A stretch of DNA of 29,716 nucleotides, from NCBI GenBank assembly GCA_964473155.1, contig CAYYNT010000056.1, forward strand, positions 1 through 29,716. The letters run 5' to 3'. Source of the stretch: JAJFUG01 sp964473155 (GTDB lineage: Bacteria; Gemmatimonadota; Glassbacteria; GWA2-58-10). The notes below the pieces were generated by a model, which was not told where the DNA came from, made no database searches, and worked only from the letters and a program-made list of their open reading frames with translations. Made by a program: the position numbers and the translations under genes. Positions 1-7,934 of the stretch are shown here, in pieces (the first letter of the stretch is position 1; each line of letters opens with the position of its first letter).

Positions 1-108
1 GCATTGCGCGTCAGCGCCGCCCGATGATAAAGGAGCGGAATCAAAACTCCGTACAAACTTAAGCCGGAAAAACAGGCGTGGCCCGGACGAGTTGCGCGAC
101 TGTACGGG

Positions 109-152
109 TCAAGGACATGGGTTACAGAAATGTTCAAGGACATAGGTTACAG
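109..152. repeat. Left end of the IS: two 19-bp direct repeats inside the inverted repeat
   Basis: The unit TCAAGGACATRGGTTACAG occurs at 109-127 and again at 134-152, so the copies start 25 bp apart. This end is the inverted partner of 1360-1403. The duplicated unit is probably a double transposase-binding site, which is an inference from its symmetry at both ends. The inner copy overlaps the last codons and stop of the transposase gene. Confidence 0.8.
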
Positions 153-1322
153 GTGAAGTAACCTGACGTATTGATTATTAGTTGAGAGTACACGTTCTTT
201 GAACAGACCGAGTTTCAAGGGACCATAATAAACATCGAATATGCCATTGTCTATTTCTTCGAGACCGACGGTTTCTCCTTTGAGCAGGCAAGTGATGTAA
301 ACAGCTTTACCTTGACGGAAAATACAGCCGTTATGATTGACGAAGGCCCGGTCGAAGTGTCCGGGGTATTCCATGGGAAGCGGTTTTACAGGCATCTGTC
401 GTTGAGACCGGTAGTATACGCTCGCTGGGACCTTCATTTCGATCGCCTCATGCGGGCGCTGGTGGTTGTAAGATTGCCGGAAGGCGTCGAATAACTCCTG
501 CTGCTGTTTTCTGGACTGAGCCGGAGGATTGATTGATTCTTTTTTCAAGGTCCGGTGCATGCGTTCATGGCGACCGTTCTGCTGGGGTTTACCGGGTTCT
601 ATGCGCTCCGGGATGATCCCGAGCTGTAGCCACCAGATAGACAGGCGAGACAGGCCACAGTCCGCAGTGCTTGCGAAAGGGACGCCGTTATCGGTTCTGA
701 TGCGCTCGGGAAGCCCATACTCACGGAACAGACGCTCAAATTCGGCTTTAGTCTCTTCCAGCCGCGTGCTGGCTGCAATATGGCAACTCAACAGGAAACG
801 GCTGGCCTGATCCATGACTGTCAACGGATAGCACAACGAGCGGTCACGGGTGGCGAACTGTCCCTTGAAATCCGCGCTCCAGACAGCGTTAGGTGTACTC
901 GCAGCTGCGAAGGGTCTTATACCGGTTATTAAGCGTTTGCGTATATGTCTGGGTTTGACCAGCCCTTCTTTCTTCAGGATGTTGTAGACCGTGGTGCGCG
1001 ATGGAATATCCCATTCGGGATTATTCGAGCGCAGTATTACCATTAGCTTCTTAGGACCCCAGTCCGGGAAACGTCGGGCGCAATCAATGATAGCCCTTCG
1101 AATTGCGTATGAGACTCGATATGGAGAGTTCGCAGGACGGCGTGATTGCTCCTGCAAGCCATTCTGACCTCGACTCTGGTAACGCCGGGTCCACTTGTAG
1201 CCGGTCTTTCGGCTTATGCCATGTTCACGACACAGAGCGCTCAGGTTCTTATGACCGTTTCGGATCCAGTCGCCGATAAACAATATCTTTGCATCCATGG
1301 GTAACAACTCCATCCAGGGCAT
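147..1322 (-). CDS. IS481-type DDE transposase
   Basis: The 391-residue product has an N-terminal helix-turn-helix (about residues 26-50, ending in GYKWTRRYQSRG) followed by an rve-type integrase core. The catalytic triad is visible as D151 (WSADFKG), D211 (RTDNGVPF) and E253 (GRHERMHRTLK). A helical linker region and the sequence RRFPDWGPKKL precede the core, which is typical of IS481 transposases. The length is slightly above the usual 300-390 residues, because about 80 C-terminal residues (NHNGCIFRQGKAVYI onward) form the extra beta-rich domain seen in many long IS481 members. The ATG start at 1322 has AAGGAGG seven bases upstream. The gene is complete, with no frameshift. It catalyses cut-and-paste or copy-and-paste movement of the element. 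Confidence 0.93.
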   Translation of the reverse strand: MPWMELLPMDAKILFIGDWIRNGHKNLSALCREHGISRKTGYKWTRRYQSRGQNGLQEQSRRPANSPYRVSYAIRRAIIDCARRFPDWGPKKLMVILRSNNPEWDIPSRTTVYNILKKEGLVKPRHIRKRLITGIRPFAAASTPNAVWSADFKGQFATRDRSLCYPLTVMDQASRFLLSCHIAASTRLEETKAEFERLFREYGLPERIRTDNGVPFASTADCGLSRLSIWWLQLGIIPERIEPGKPQQNGRHERMHRTLKKESINPPAQSRKQQQELFDAFRQSYNHQRPHEAIEMKVPASVYYRSQRQMPVKPLPMEYPGHFDRAFVNHNGCIFRQGKAVYITCLLKGETVGLEEIDNGIFDVYYGPLKLGLFKERVLSTNNQYVRLLHL

Positions 1323-1359
1323 GGGACACCTCCTTATGAGGCATCCATTCTATCAGAAA

Positions 1360-1403
1360 GTGTAACCCATGTCTTTGAACAAAAGTGTTACCTATGTCTT
1401 TGT
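1360..1403. repeat. Right end of the IS: two 19-bp direct repeats inside the inverted repeat
   Basis: Read on the minus strand, TCAAAGACATGGGTTACAC lies at 1378-1360. A second copy (ACAAAGACATAGGTAACAC) lies at 1403-1385, again 25 bp apart. The arrangement mirrors the left end. This end lies upstream of the transposase start and may also carry its promoter or a site for autoregulation. Confidence 0.8.
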
Positions 1404-1428
1404 ACTATACCCGGCCCCGCTGGCTTTG

Positions 1429-1452
1429 CTGCTTTCGCCGAAACGAAAGCAG
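1429..1452. other. Perfect 9-bp inverted repeat (hairpin)
   Basis: CTGCTTTCG (1429-1437) and CGAAAGCAG (1444-1452) are exact complements around the loop CCGAAA, and further weaker pairing of CTTT with AAAG lies outside the stem. No T-run follows on the plus strand. It lies just outside the right end of the IS and about 110 bp before the first secreted gene. It may be a terminator left from the gene context before IS insertion, or an RNA stem in the leader of the next gene. Confidence 0.5.
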
Positions 1453-1563
1453 ATAAAGCAGTTACATTATGTGTCAAATACTGGAATCACCAGGATTTTC
1501 CCTGGACAGCTTTGAGTTTAGGTAAAACATACATGGACTTTTTCCGTAAAAGGATCTGAAAAC

Positions 1564-2631
1564 ATGAGAAGATGGATTGCCCCTATCCTGACCATGGCAC
1601 TGTTCGGACTGGCGGCGCTTCGCCTGTCCGCCAGGCCGGAAAGAGCCGCCGCCGAGGCTGAGGAAGGGATCGCCTCGCTCTATCCTGGAGACAAGGGGAT
1701 AGAAAAAGACCCGGCGGTTGTGTTTTTCGAGGATTTCGAGGCCGGAGATGTATCCGGGCTTGTCGGCCCCGGCCGCTGGACCAGTTGGAGCAACAAGGAT
1801 GATAAGGTAATGAGCTTTGTCACGGACAGCGTTCCAGGCAGTTCGGGAAAGCGCAGCCTGTCGATGACCGCAACCAAAAGCCAGAACGAGGGCGGATATC
1901 TGTACAAGACTCTCGATCCGGGCTATGATCAGCTCTATGCGCGTTTCTATGTCAGGTTCGCGGCGGATGCGCCCTACGTGCATCACTTTGTCCAGCTTGG
2001 AAGTGAAGTCAACGCTCCTCCCTGGCCCATGGGTTTCGCCGGCTCCCGGCCCAACGGCTCGGACCATTTCACCACCGCGCTGGACCTGGTGACCAACAAT
2101 TTCAAGGCCGCGCCTCCCGGCTGCTGGATGCTGTATTCCTACTGGCCCGAGATGCACAGCTTCGAAAATCCGGACGGCAGCGGAAACAAGTTTTACGGCA
2201 ACGTTTTCGGGCCGGTTGAGCCGATGCAGGCCCCTCGCGATAAATGGATTTGCCTGGAACTGATGATAAAGTGCAACAGCGCGCCGGACAGGCGCGACGG
2301 GGAGGAGGCGTTCTGGGTGGACGGGCGTCTGGTGGACCGCTGGGCCGCCGGAACTCATATCGGAACGTGGTTCCGCGACAAGTTCCATCTGGATGGCGAT
2401 CTGAATACCGATCCGAAGCCGTTCGAGGGTTTCATGTGGCGCAGGACCGGCGCGCTAAAGATCAATTATCTCTGGCTTCAGTACTACCTGGCGTCGGTGT
2501 TCCAGAAAGACATGCGGCCCGCGGACCGGTCAATACCTTACAACGGCGAAATTGGCCGGGTGCGGTTCGACAATGTCGTGCTGGCGACCCGGTACATCGG
2601 GCCGCTGAAAGCGGTACGGGGGAAGCGCTGA
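1564..2631 (+). CDS. Secreted concanavalin-like fold protein, possible polysaccharide lyase (paralogue 1)
   Basis: The 355-residue product has a signal peptide (MRRWIAPILTMALFGLAALR, cleavage probably near residues 24-32). A single domain begins with VVFFEDFE and ends with VRFDNVVLATRYIGP. That 'EDFE...FDN(V/I)VLATRYIGP' frame is characteristic of secreted jelly-roll proteins related to polysaccharide lyases and laminin-G-like carbohydrate-binding proteins. GYDQLYARFYVRF and LELMIKCNSAP fit beta-strands of such a sandwich. I cannot identify catalytic residues, so an enzymatic role is unproven and pure sugar binding is possible. The next gene is a clear tandem paralogue. An AAAGGAT sequence precedes the ATG. 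The IS ends about 150 bp upstream and may have separated the gene from its native promoter. Confidence 0.7.
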   Translation: MRRWIAPILTMALFGLAALRLSARPERAAAEAEEGIASLYPGDKGIEKDPAVVFFEDFEAGDVSGLVGPGRWTSWSNKDDKVMSFVTDSVPGSSGKRSLSMTATKSQNEGGYLYKTLDPGYDQLYARFYVRFAADAPYVHHFVQLGSEVNAPPWPMGFAGSRPNGSDHFTTALDLVTNNFKAAPPGCWMLYSYWPEMHSFENPDGSGNKFYGNVFGPVEPMQAPRDKWICLELMIKCNSAPDRRDGEEAFWVDGRLVDRWAAGTHIGTWFRDKFHLDGDLNTDPKPFEGFMWRRTGALKINYLWLQYYLASVFQKDMRPADRSIPYNGEIGRVRFDNVVLATRYIGPLKAVRGKR

Positions 2632-2676
2632 TTTACGGCGGAATGATCGAGGGACATATTCACCAGGAGGCGGGAA

Positions 2677-3759
2677 TTGCGCGCGATGACAAAATGTATG
2701 TTCACTCTGCCGGCCATTGCGGCCGCGATTTTGGGACTGACCGCGATAAATGGGGCCGCTGGGCCTGAGGACAGTTCCCGGCCGAAAGAAGAGGGAATTG
2801 CCTCGCTGTATCCAGGCGACAGGGGGATAGAGAAGGACCCCGCGGTCGTATTCGCTGAAGATTTCGAAAGCGGAGCATTGGAAGACCTGTTGCAACGCTG
2901 GACCAGTTCCAACAACAAGGACCGGCGGGTGTTGAGCTATGTAACGGACAGCGTGCCAGGCAGCGCGGGAAAACGCAGCCTGCTCATAACCGGAACAAAG
3001 GGGCATGATGAAGGCGGCGACCTGTGGAAACGCTTGAGCCGGGGTTACGATCAACTGTATGCCCGGTTCTATGTGAAGTTCGCCGAGGATGCTCCATATG
3101 TCCATCATTTCGTGGCCCTGGGCGCCCAGCGGGACAGCATGCCCTATCCGAATCCCCAGGCCGGCTCGCGCCCGGACGGAGACAAGCAGTTCTACGTTTA
3201 CATGGACCTTGGACGCCGCGAGGGGATCAACCCGCCGGGCCACTGGTTCCTGTACACCTACTGGAGCAGGATGCGCAGTTTCGAGTCCATGGAGGGCGAG
3301 GGCAAGACTTTCTGGGGCAATCCGTTCGGTCCGGAACAGCCTCTTCAGGCCGCGCGGGGACGCTGGCAGTGCGTGGAGTTCATGATCAGGTGCAATTCCG
3401 CGCCGGACAGGAGCGATGGTGAGATGGCGTTCTGGGTCGACGGCGTGAAAGCCTCGCACTGGGGACCGGGCAGCCACACCGGAACCTGGGTGCGGGACAA
3501 GTTTTTCACCTCCGGTCAGTTCAACACCGCCCCGAAACCGTTCGAGGGGTTCCTCTGGCGCACGGATGAGGCGCTTAAAATCAATGCGTTCTGGCTGGAG
3601 TACTATCTGGCCTCGGTATTCGGGAGGGACTTGAAACCATCTGATCCGTCTGTCCCTTACGACAGCGAGGCGGGACGGGTGCAGTTCGACAATATTGTGC
3701 TGGCGACAAAGTACATCGGGCCGGTCGCCGGGGCTGTTTTGGGAGAAGGTAAAAAGTGA
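2677..3759 (+). CDS. Secreted concanavalin-like fold protein, possible polysaccharide lyase (paralogue 2)
   Basis: The 360-residue product is aligned end to end with its upstream neighbour and by eye is more than half identical. It shares EEGIASLYPGD, GIEKDPAVVF, TDSVPGS, GYDQLYARFYVKFA, DAPYVHHFV, CNSAPDR, AFWVDG, PKPFEGF, YYLASVF and the terminal VLATKYIGP. The signal peptide is MTKCMFTLPAIAAAILGLTA. The TTG at 2677 is preceded at six bases by AGGAGG, while the in-frame ATG at 2686 is 15 bases away, so TTG is preferred. The 45-bp gap to the first gene suggests co-transcription. Most divergence is in the loop after HHFV and around residues 160-185, which is where ligand specificity might differ. 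The function is only inferred from the fold. Confidence 0.7.
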   Translation: MRAMTKCMFTLPAIAAAILGLTAINGAAGPEDSSRPKEEGIASLYPGDRGIEKDPAVVFAEDFESGALEDLLQRWTSSNNKDRRVLSYVTDSVPGSAGKRSLLITGTKGHDEGGDLWKRLSRGYDQLYARFYVKFAEDAPYVHHFVALGAQRDSMPYPNPQAGSRPDGDKQFYVYMDLGRREGINPPGHWFLYTYWSRMRSFESMEGEGKTFWGNPFGPEQPLQAARGRWQCVEFMIRCNSAPDRSDGEMAFWVDGVKASHWGPGSHTGTWVRDKFFTSGQFNTAPKPFEGFLWRTDEALKINAFWLEYYLASVFGRDLKPSDPSVPYDSEAGRVQFDNIVLATKYIGPVAGAVLGEGKK

Positions 3760-3837
3760 CTTGCGCGCGCGGAGGATTGCCGCTGGCTGATTATAAACGA
3801 AGCCCTGGAACTGATGAGGGAAATGTTGAAGGAGTGA
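3760..3837 (+). pseudogene. Possible remnant: 25 coding-like codons in frame after the paralogue 2 stop
   Basis: Directly after the TGA at 3757-3759 the same frame stays open for 25 codons and ends in TGA at 3835-3837. Its end reads EALELMREMLKE, an amphipathic helix with good codon quality. No start codon is available in this frame. It may be the 3' end of a gene lost when the HNH segment arrived, a readthrough extension, or chance. Confidence is low. Confidence 0.25.
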
Positions 3838-3838
3838 A

Positions 3839-4600
3839 TTAAAAACGAAAGATTTCTTTTCTGTGACGCTCAAGAAGATCTTGGTCGGGGAGAAATCTTG
3901 AAGGGAGATTTATTTTCTTTCCTTCGAATCTAAGCAAGAATTCGATGCTCTGGTTTGAGGATTTGCGTTTTTTTAATTGAGGTGAAACGAGAAGATTGAA
4001 ATTATTGCTGATTGATATATAGCCTTTGTCGAATGCCATGTCGTGCAACGCGTTCAGACAAATTCCATTGCAAGGATTGAGACGATTTTTAACGTCGACG
4101 GACCACGGTACGATATGACTGGCGATCAGAAGGTCCGTGATATTTAGCCCTGTGATACAGCAGGTGTTGTCATAGGCAGCTAAAACCATCTTGCGGAAGA
4201 ATCCCTGATTTACCCTGGCTCTGATTACTGTTTCCTTTGTCTTACCTTCTTCTATATGGAAACTGTCATCAATACTTTTCTTTTCAGCTATACCGCTGCC
4301 GGTTTTTTGAGCTAAAAGCGCTTCGCTTTGAAAAGCCATTTCCTCACAGTCGGAGAAAAACTCCTGCCATACTTCCCGGTCCAGCTTGCTAATGTTGGGA
4401 GCGCCTTTTCTATCGATAGTTGGATCCAGGCTTGCGAAATTGGCAAGTTTATAACTGACTGAGCCGGGTGATCGTCCAAGGATTTCGGAAAGCTTTATAA
4501 TTTCTGGATTTTTATAATGGATTTTTCCGAATGGAGTTTTACAGTATAAATTTATCGCTAACATGAGCTCTTCTCTGGTCCATGGCTTTCTTGAAATCAT
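3839..4600 (-). CDS. HNH endonuclease (HNH_2 type), solitary
   Basis: The 253-residue product has two parts. Residues 1-60 (KPWTREELMLAINLYCKTPF, then ILGRSPGSVSYKLANFASLDP) form an N-terminal helical domain, probably DNA-binding, which is common on this HNH family. Residues 140-195 hold the nuclease core with TCCITG, ASHIVPW (H162) and NALHDMAFDKG (H186), the beta-beta-alpha metal motif. Family members nick or cut DNA, often as putative restriction endonucleases. No methylase or other restriction partner is adjacent. The coding sequence is strikingly AT-rich against its neighbours, which points to recent horizontal transfer. The Shine-Dalgarno before the ATG is weak. Alternatives are a stand-alone phage-defence nuclease or a cargo remnant. 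Confidence 0.85.
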   Translation of the reverse strand: MISRKPWTREELMLAINLYCKTPFGKIHYKNPEIIKLSEILGRSPGSVSYKLANFASLDPTIDRKGAPNISKLDREVWQEFFSDCEEMAFQSEALLAQKTGSGIAEKKSIDDSFHIEEGKTKETVIRARVNQGFFRKMVLAAYDNTCCITGLNITDLLIASHIVPWSVDVKNRLNPCNGICLNALHDMAFDKGYISISNNFNLLVSPQLKKRKSSNQSIEFLLRFEGKKINLPSRFLPDQDLLERHRKEIFRF

Positions 4601-4641
4601 ATAAGACCTGTCCTTGAGAAGACCATACTATATCAGAAGCT

Positions 4642-4959
4642 TCATTTCGTCACCAGCCGCAGGCCGACCAGCCCGGCGAGGATCAGGAAAAGGAAAAACA
4701 GCCGCGGCCAGCCGTGCGGCTCATCCAGGAACAGGATGCCCACCAGCACCGACCCCACCGCCCCGATACCGGTCCAGACCGCGTAGGCCGTGCCCAGGGG
4801 CAGGCTTTTCATGGCCCAGCCCAGCAGGACTACGCTGACTGTCATCGCGGCGACAGTGCCGAGCGAGGGCCAGAACAGGGTGAACCCCTGCGACATTTTC
4901 ATCAGGGCGGCCCAGAGCACCTCGAACAGTCCGGCTATAAGCAGTATCAGCCAGGGCAT
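4642..4959 (-). CDS. sugE: SMR-family exporter, SugE/Gdx type (guanidinium exporter-like)
   Basis: The product has 105 residues and four hydrophobic segments, the size of SMR proteins. The key glutamate of TM1 is E13 (AGLFEVLWAALMK), followed by W16. The WAMKSLPLGTAYAVWTGIGAVG stretch matches the SugE/Gdx subgroup rather than EmrE/QacE. Gdx proteins work as dual-topology homodimers exchanging guanidinium for protons at the inner membrane. The start is set at the ATG at 4959 because GGAGG lies seven bases upstream; an upstream in-frame start would add 18 residues that do not belong to the family. No guanidine riboswitch is recognisable upstream, so guanidinium is inferred from subgroup only. 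Confidence 0.88.
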   Translation of the reverse strand: MPWLILLIAGLFEVLWAALMKMSQGFTLFWPSLGTVAAMTVSVVLLGWAMKSLPLGTAYAVWTGIGAVGSVLVGILFLDEPHGWPRLFFLFLILAGLVGLRLVTK

Positions 4960-5026
4960 GCAATTACCTCCGATAAATGCACCCGTCAACGAACCACGCC
5001 ATGTGGCCCGCAAAGTTCAAGAAGCA

Positions 5027-5048
5027 GGGGCGGGTTTTAACCCGCCCC
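5027..5048. terminator. GC-rich hairpin downstream of the M16 peptidase gene
   Basis: GGGGCGGGTT (5027-5036) pairs exactly with AACCCGCCCC (5039-5048). Read on the minus strand it lies about 60 bases after the M16 stop and about 70 bases before sugE, and is followed by TGCTTCTTGAACTTT. The long perfect stem makes it a likely terminator for the peptidase gene, although the T-tract is poor. Confidence 0.55.
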
Positions 5049-5111
5049 CACTCTTTGAAAAAGTCGATAGCAAACAGTGTTACAAATATACGTGAATAGA
5101 TGGGTCTCCGG

Positions 5112-7934
5112 CTATTTTTTCTCCGGCAGGAGGATAAACTTCACGTAACTCTGGTTGTTCAAGTACTTTTTCGCCGCGTCCCGGATCATGTCCCTGGAAA
5201 GAGTGGCCACTTCCTCTTTCCGGCCGAGGATGCGCCTGGGGTCCAGGTTGTCGTAGAAAGAAGACCGCAGTTCATCCTGCCAGAAGCGGTTTTCTTTCAG
5301 GTCCACCTCGTAGGAACGCAGTTGGGTCTCACGCACCTTGGTGATATGCAGCTCATCCGGGCCGGTGTTTTTCAGGCTGTCAAGAGTCAGGAAGACCGTG
5401 CTGACCAGCTCATCGACACGCTGCGGGTCGCAGCCCCAGTTGATAGTGAAAGTGTAGCGCTGTTCCGGGAAACGGCTGGAGGAGGGCTGAACCCCTATGC
5501 CGTAGGTGCCGCTCTTTTCCTCCCGGATAACCTCGCGCAGCTTTATGTCGAGAACCTCGCCCAGCGAGTAAAACGCATATTCGTTCTCCGGAGACCACTC
5601 GTAGGGGCCGGTGAACACAAGGCGCACCTGCGCTTTCGGCTCCATCCCTCTTTCAACGGTCTTGGTCTGTACGCCCGCGGGGGGATTCATGTGGATGTTC
5701 CTGAACGTTTCCCCGCGCTTGAGGTTGGGCAGTCCGCCAAGGTATGTCAGGATCAGAGGCTTTATGCTGTCCAGCGTAAAATTGCCCACGAACACGAACA
5801 TGAAATCGCCACAGTCGGCGAAGCGGTCCCTGTAGAACTCAAGCGCCCTGTCGAGGTCGATTTCGCCGAGCCGCTCCAGGGTCCAGGGCATGGACCTCGG
5901 GTGATGGCTTCCCATGACGACGCTGACCGTGTCGCTGAAAACATTCTCGGGCCGCGCGCTTCGGTTTTCGATGACCCCTTTCATCTGGGCCTTGAGAGCC
6001 TCGAACGCCGCCTCATCGCGGCGGGGCGCGGTGCAATAGAGATAGATGAGCTGAAACATAGTCTCCATGTCTTTGGGCGAGCAGTTGCCCGAGACGCCGT
6101 CGGTCAATTGGCCCAGGCTGGTATATACTCCGGCGACTTTTCCGGTCAGTTTCTTCTGGAGCTGGATCCGGTCGAAATTGCCGATCCCGCTCATCCGGAC
6201 GATGGAGGCGGCCATGTTGATCGACCACCAGTCCTTATCCTCGCCCAGGGAGGTTCCGCCCCAACTGAAACCATCGAAAAGGATTTCGTCATTTTTGAAA
6301 TCAGTCGGTTTCAGCCTGACCCTGATGCCGTTGGAGAGGGTCCATTCGGTCAGGCCGAGTTCCTCGATGCGGCTCTCGGCGGCAATTGTCCCCGGCTGCG
6401 GCGGGTTGGCCACCAGCGGCTCATCCGAGACCTTGTCCTCGTAGGCCTGGATATCCCTGGCCGCTGCTTTCTGGAAAACCGCCGCCAGCTCCGCCTCCGT
6501 GGGCACATGGACGCCCTCTTTTTCCGGCATGCTGACCATGATAACCCGGTTACTGTCGGTTATGTACTGGTTCACCAGGGCGTTGATCTCATCGACACGG
6601 ATCGTCGGGATCAGGGATCTGGCGAACTCGAACTCATTTTCGATTCCGGGGATCGGCTCCTTCTCCAGGAAGTTCCGCATGTACTCCATCGCGTACTGGC
6701 GCGACTGGGTTTTGTCGCGTTCCTCGTTCGCGCGTTCCAGACCCCTGAGCAGGTCAGTTTTGGCTCGTGACAGCTCGGATTCGGTGACGCCGAATTTCCT
6801 GATCCGGGCCGATTCGGTCAGCAGAGCGTCCAGGCCCCTTTCGATCCCGTCTTCCTTGACTCTCGCCCCGAGGAAGTAAACGCTCTTGGTGCGGACAAAA
6901 CTGCCCTTGTCTGAATACCCAAACATGAAAGGCGGATCGGCCTGCTGTCTCAGCTCATCCAGGCGGTTGTTGAGTATCGAGTTGTAGATCTGTTCCATGA
7001 ACATGCCTCTCAGGTCCGCCAGGGTCTCTCTGTTTTCGTTCTCTCTCTTGAAATAGACCGAAATGCTGGTACCGTCAGCTTCCGGGTCGCTGGCAATGGC
7101 GTAAAGCGGCTCCTGGTGGTCCGGAACGGGGTAAAGCTCTTTTCTTCGTTCATCCTTTCTTGCGGGCAGGTTCTTGAAATGCTTCTCGATCAGCCCTTTG
7201 ATATATGCCGGGTCGAAATCGCCCACCGCGACTATCGCCTGAAGGTCAGGGCGGTACCAGTCGCGGTAGAACTTTCTGAGAGTCTCGTAGTCACATTTCT
7301 CGATGATCTCTTTTTTGCCGATAGGCAGACGGACCGCGTATTTCGAATCCTTGAACAGGATCGGAAGCTGCCGGTCGAGCATGCGCATTGAGGCGCCGCG
7401 GCTCAGCCGCCACTCTTCGATCACCACTCCCCTTTCCTTGTCAATCTCATCGGAGTCGTAGCTCACCTGGTGCGCCCAGTCCTCCAGAATCTGGAAGCCT
7501 TTTTCCACGAAGTGGCTGCTGTCAGTGGGGACCTGCAGCATGTATCCGGTTTCATCGAAGCCCGTAAAGGCGTTGACCTCCGGGCCGAATTTCATTCCGA
7601 TGGCTTCCAGATAATCGATCAGTTCCTGCTTCCTGAAATTTTTCGTGCCGTTGAAAGCCATGTGCTCGGCCAGATGCGCCAGGCCCTGCTGATCGTCATC
7701 CTCGAACACCGAGCCGGCATCGACAATAAGCCAGAGATCGGCTCTTTTTTCCGGTTTTTTGTTCACCCGGATGTAATAGCGCAGCCCGTTGTCGAACTGA
7801 CCGACAGTCACCTGCGGGTCGACCGGGATTTTCTGCGTCAGATCGGGAGTTTCATTCTGCGCCGCGAGAGACGCGAAAAGAGTGCAGATAGCGGTCAGAA
7901 CCGCAACCGGCAAGCGCTTAATCAAGCCTGCCAT
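5112..7934 (-). CDS. M16 (pitrilysin/insulinase) family zinc metallopeptidase, secreted
   Basis: The 940-residue product has a signal peptide (MAGLIKRLPVAVLTAICTLFASLAAQ). The N-terminal M16 domain carries the inverted zinc motif HLAEH at residues 87-91 (H87, H91 zinc ligands; E90 base), with the third ligand probably E167 (DKERGVVIEEW), 76 residues later. The second half (about 520-930) is the expected non-catalytic M16 repeat, with no HxxEH motif. The overall length matches the two-repeat pitrilysin-like periplasmic peptidases of Bacteroidota and relatives, which degrade peptides in an enclosed chamber. The start is supported by AGGAGG five bases upstream of the ATG. It stands alone on its strand, divergent from mprF. 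The physiological substrate is unknown. Confidence 0.93.
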   Translation of the reverse strand: MAGLIKRLPVAVLTAICTLFASLAAQNETPDLTQKIPVDPQVTVGQFDNGLRYYIRVNKKPEKRADLWLIVDAGSVFEDDDQQGLAHLAEHMAFNGTKNFRKQELIDYLEAIGMKFGPEVNAFTGFDETGYMLQVPTDSSHFVEKGFQILEDWAHQVSYDSDEIDKERGVVIEEWRLSRGASMRMLDRQLPILFKDSKYAVRLPIGKKEIIEKCDYETLRKFYRDWYRPDLQAIVAVGDFDPAYIKGLIEKHFKNLPARKDERRKELYPVPDHQEPLYAIASDPEADGTSISVYFKRENENRETLADLRGMFMEQIYNSILNNRLDELRQQADPPFMFGYSDKGSFVRTKSVYFLGARVKEDGIERGLDALLTESARIRKFGVTESELSRAKTDLLRGLERANEERDKTQSRQYAMEYMRNFLEKEPIPGIENEFEFARSLIPTIRVDEINALVNQYITDSNRVIMVSMPEKEGVHVPTEAELAAVFQKAAARDIQAYEDKVSDEPLVANPPQPGTIAAESRIEELGLTEWTLSNGIRVRLKPTDFKNDEILFDGFSWGGTSLGEDKDWWSINMAASIVRMSGIGNFDRIQLQKKLTGKVAGVYTSLGQLTDGVSGNCSPKDMETMFQLIYLYCTAPRRDEAAFEALKAQMKGVIENRSARPENVFSDTVSVVMGSHHPRSMPWTLERLGEIDLDRALEFYRDRFADCGDFMFVFVGNFTLDSIKPLILTYLGGLPNLKRGETFRNIHMNPPAGVQTKTVERGMEPKAQVRLVFTGPYEWSPENEYAFYSLGEVLDIKLREVIREEKSGTYGIGVQPSSSRFPEQRYTFTINWGCDPQRVDELVSTVFLTLDSLKNTGPDELHITKVRETQLRSYEVDLKENRFWQDELRSSFYDNLDPRRILGRKEEVATLSRDMIRDAAKKYLNNQSYVKFILLPEKK

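Larger units (their letters stand above)
102..1410 (-). mobile_element. IS481-family insertion sequence, apparently intact
   Basis: A single transposase gene on the minus strand is bounded by imperfect inverted ends of about 50 bp. The best-aligned core is 108-152 on the left and 1360-1404 on the right, and weaker matching (GTA) continues out to about 102 and 1410. Each end carries the same 19-bp unit twice, 25 bp apart. No target duplication is obvious in the flanks (gttgcgcgac on the left, ccggccccgc on the right), so the exact termini are uncertain by a few bases. The element lies about 150 bp upstream of the secreted paralogue pair. The transposase frame and ribosome binding site are intact, so the element could still be active. 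Confidence 0.85.

Noticed and set aside
2530..3873. Minus-strand open frame of 447 codons opposite the second secreted paralogue
   Set aside because: It is antisense to a gene with signal peptide, Shine-Dalgarno and a clear paralogue; no family features.
4960..5026. Possible mini-ykkC/guanidine-II riboswitch upstream of sugE
   Set aside because: No pair of hairpins with ACGR loops is visible; the single ACGG has no flanking stem.
5100..6770. Long plus-strand open frame (556 codons) opposite the M16 gene
   Set aside because: It is a shadow of the M16 gene: no recognisable domain, no ribosome binding site, and the opposite strand encodes a complete family protein.
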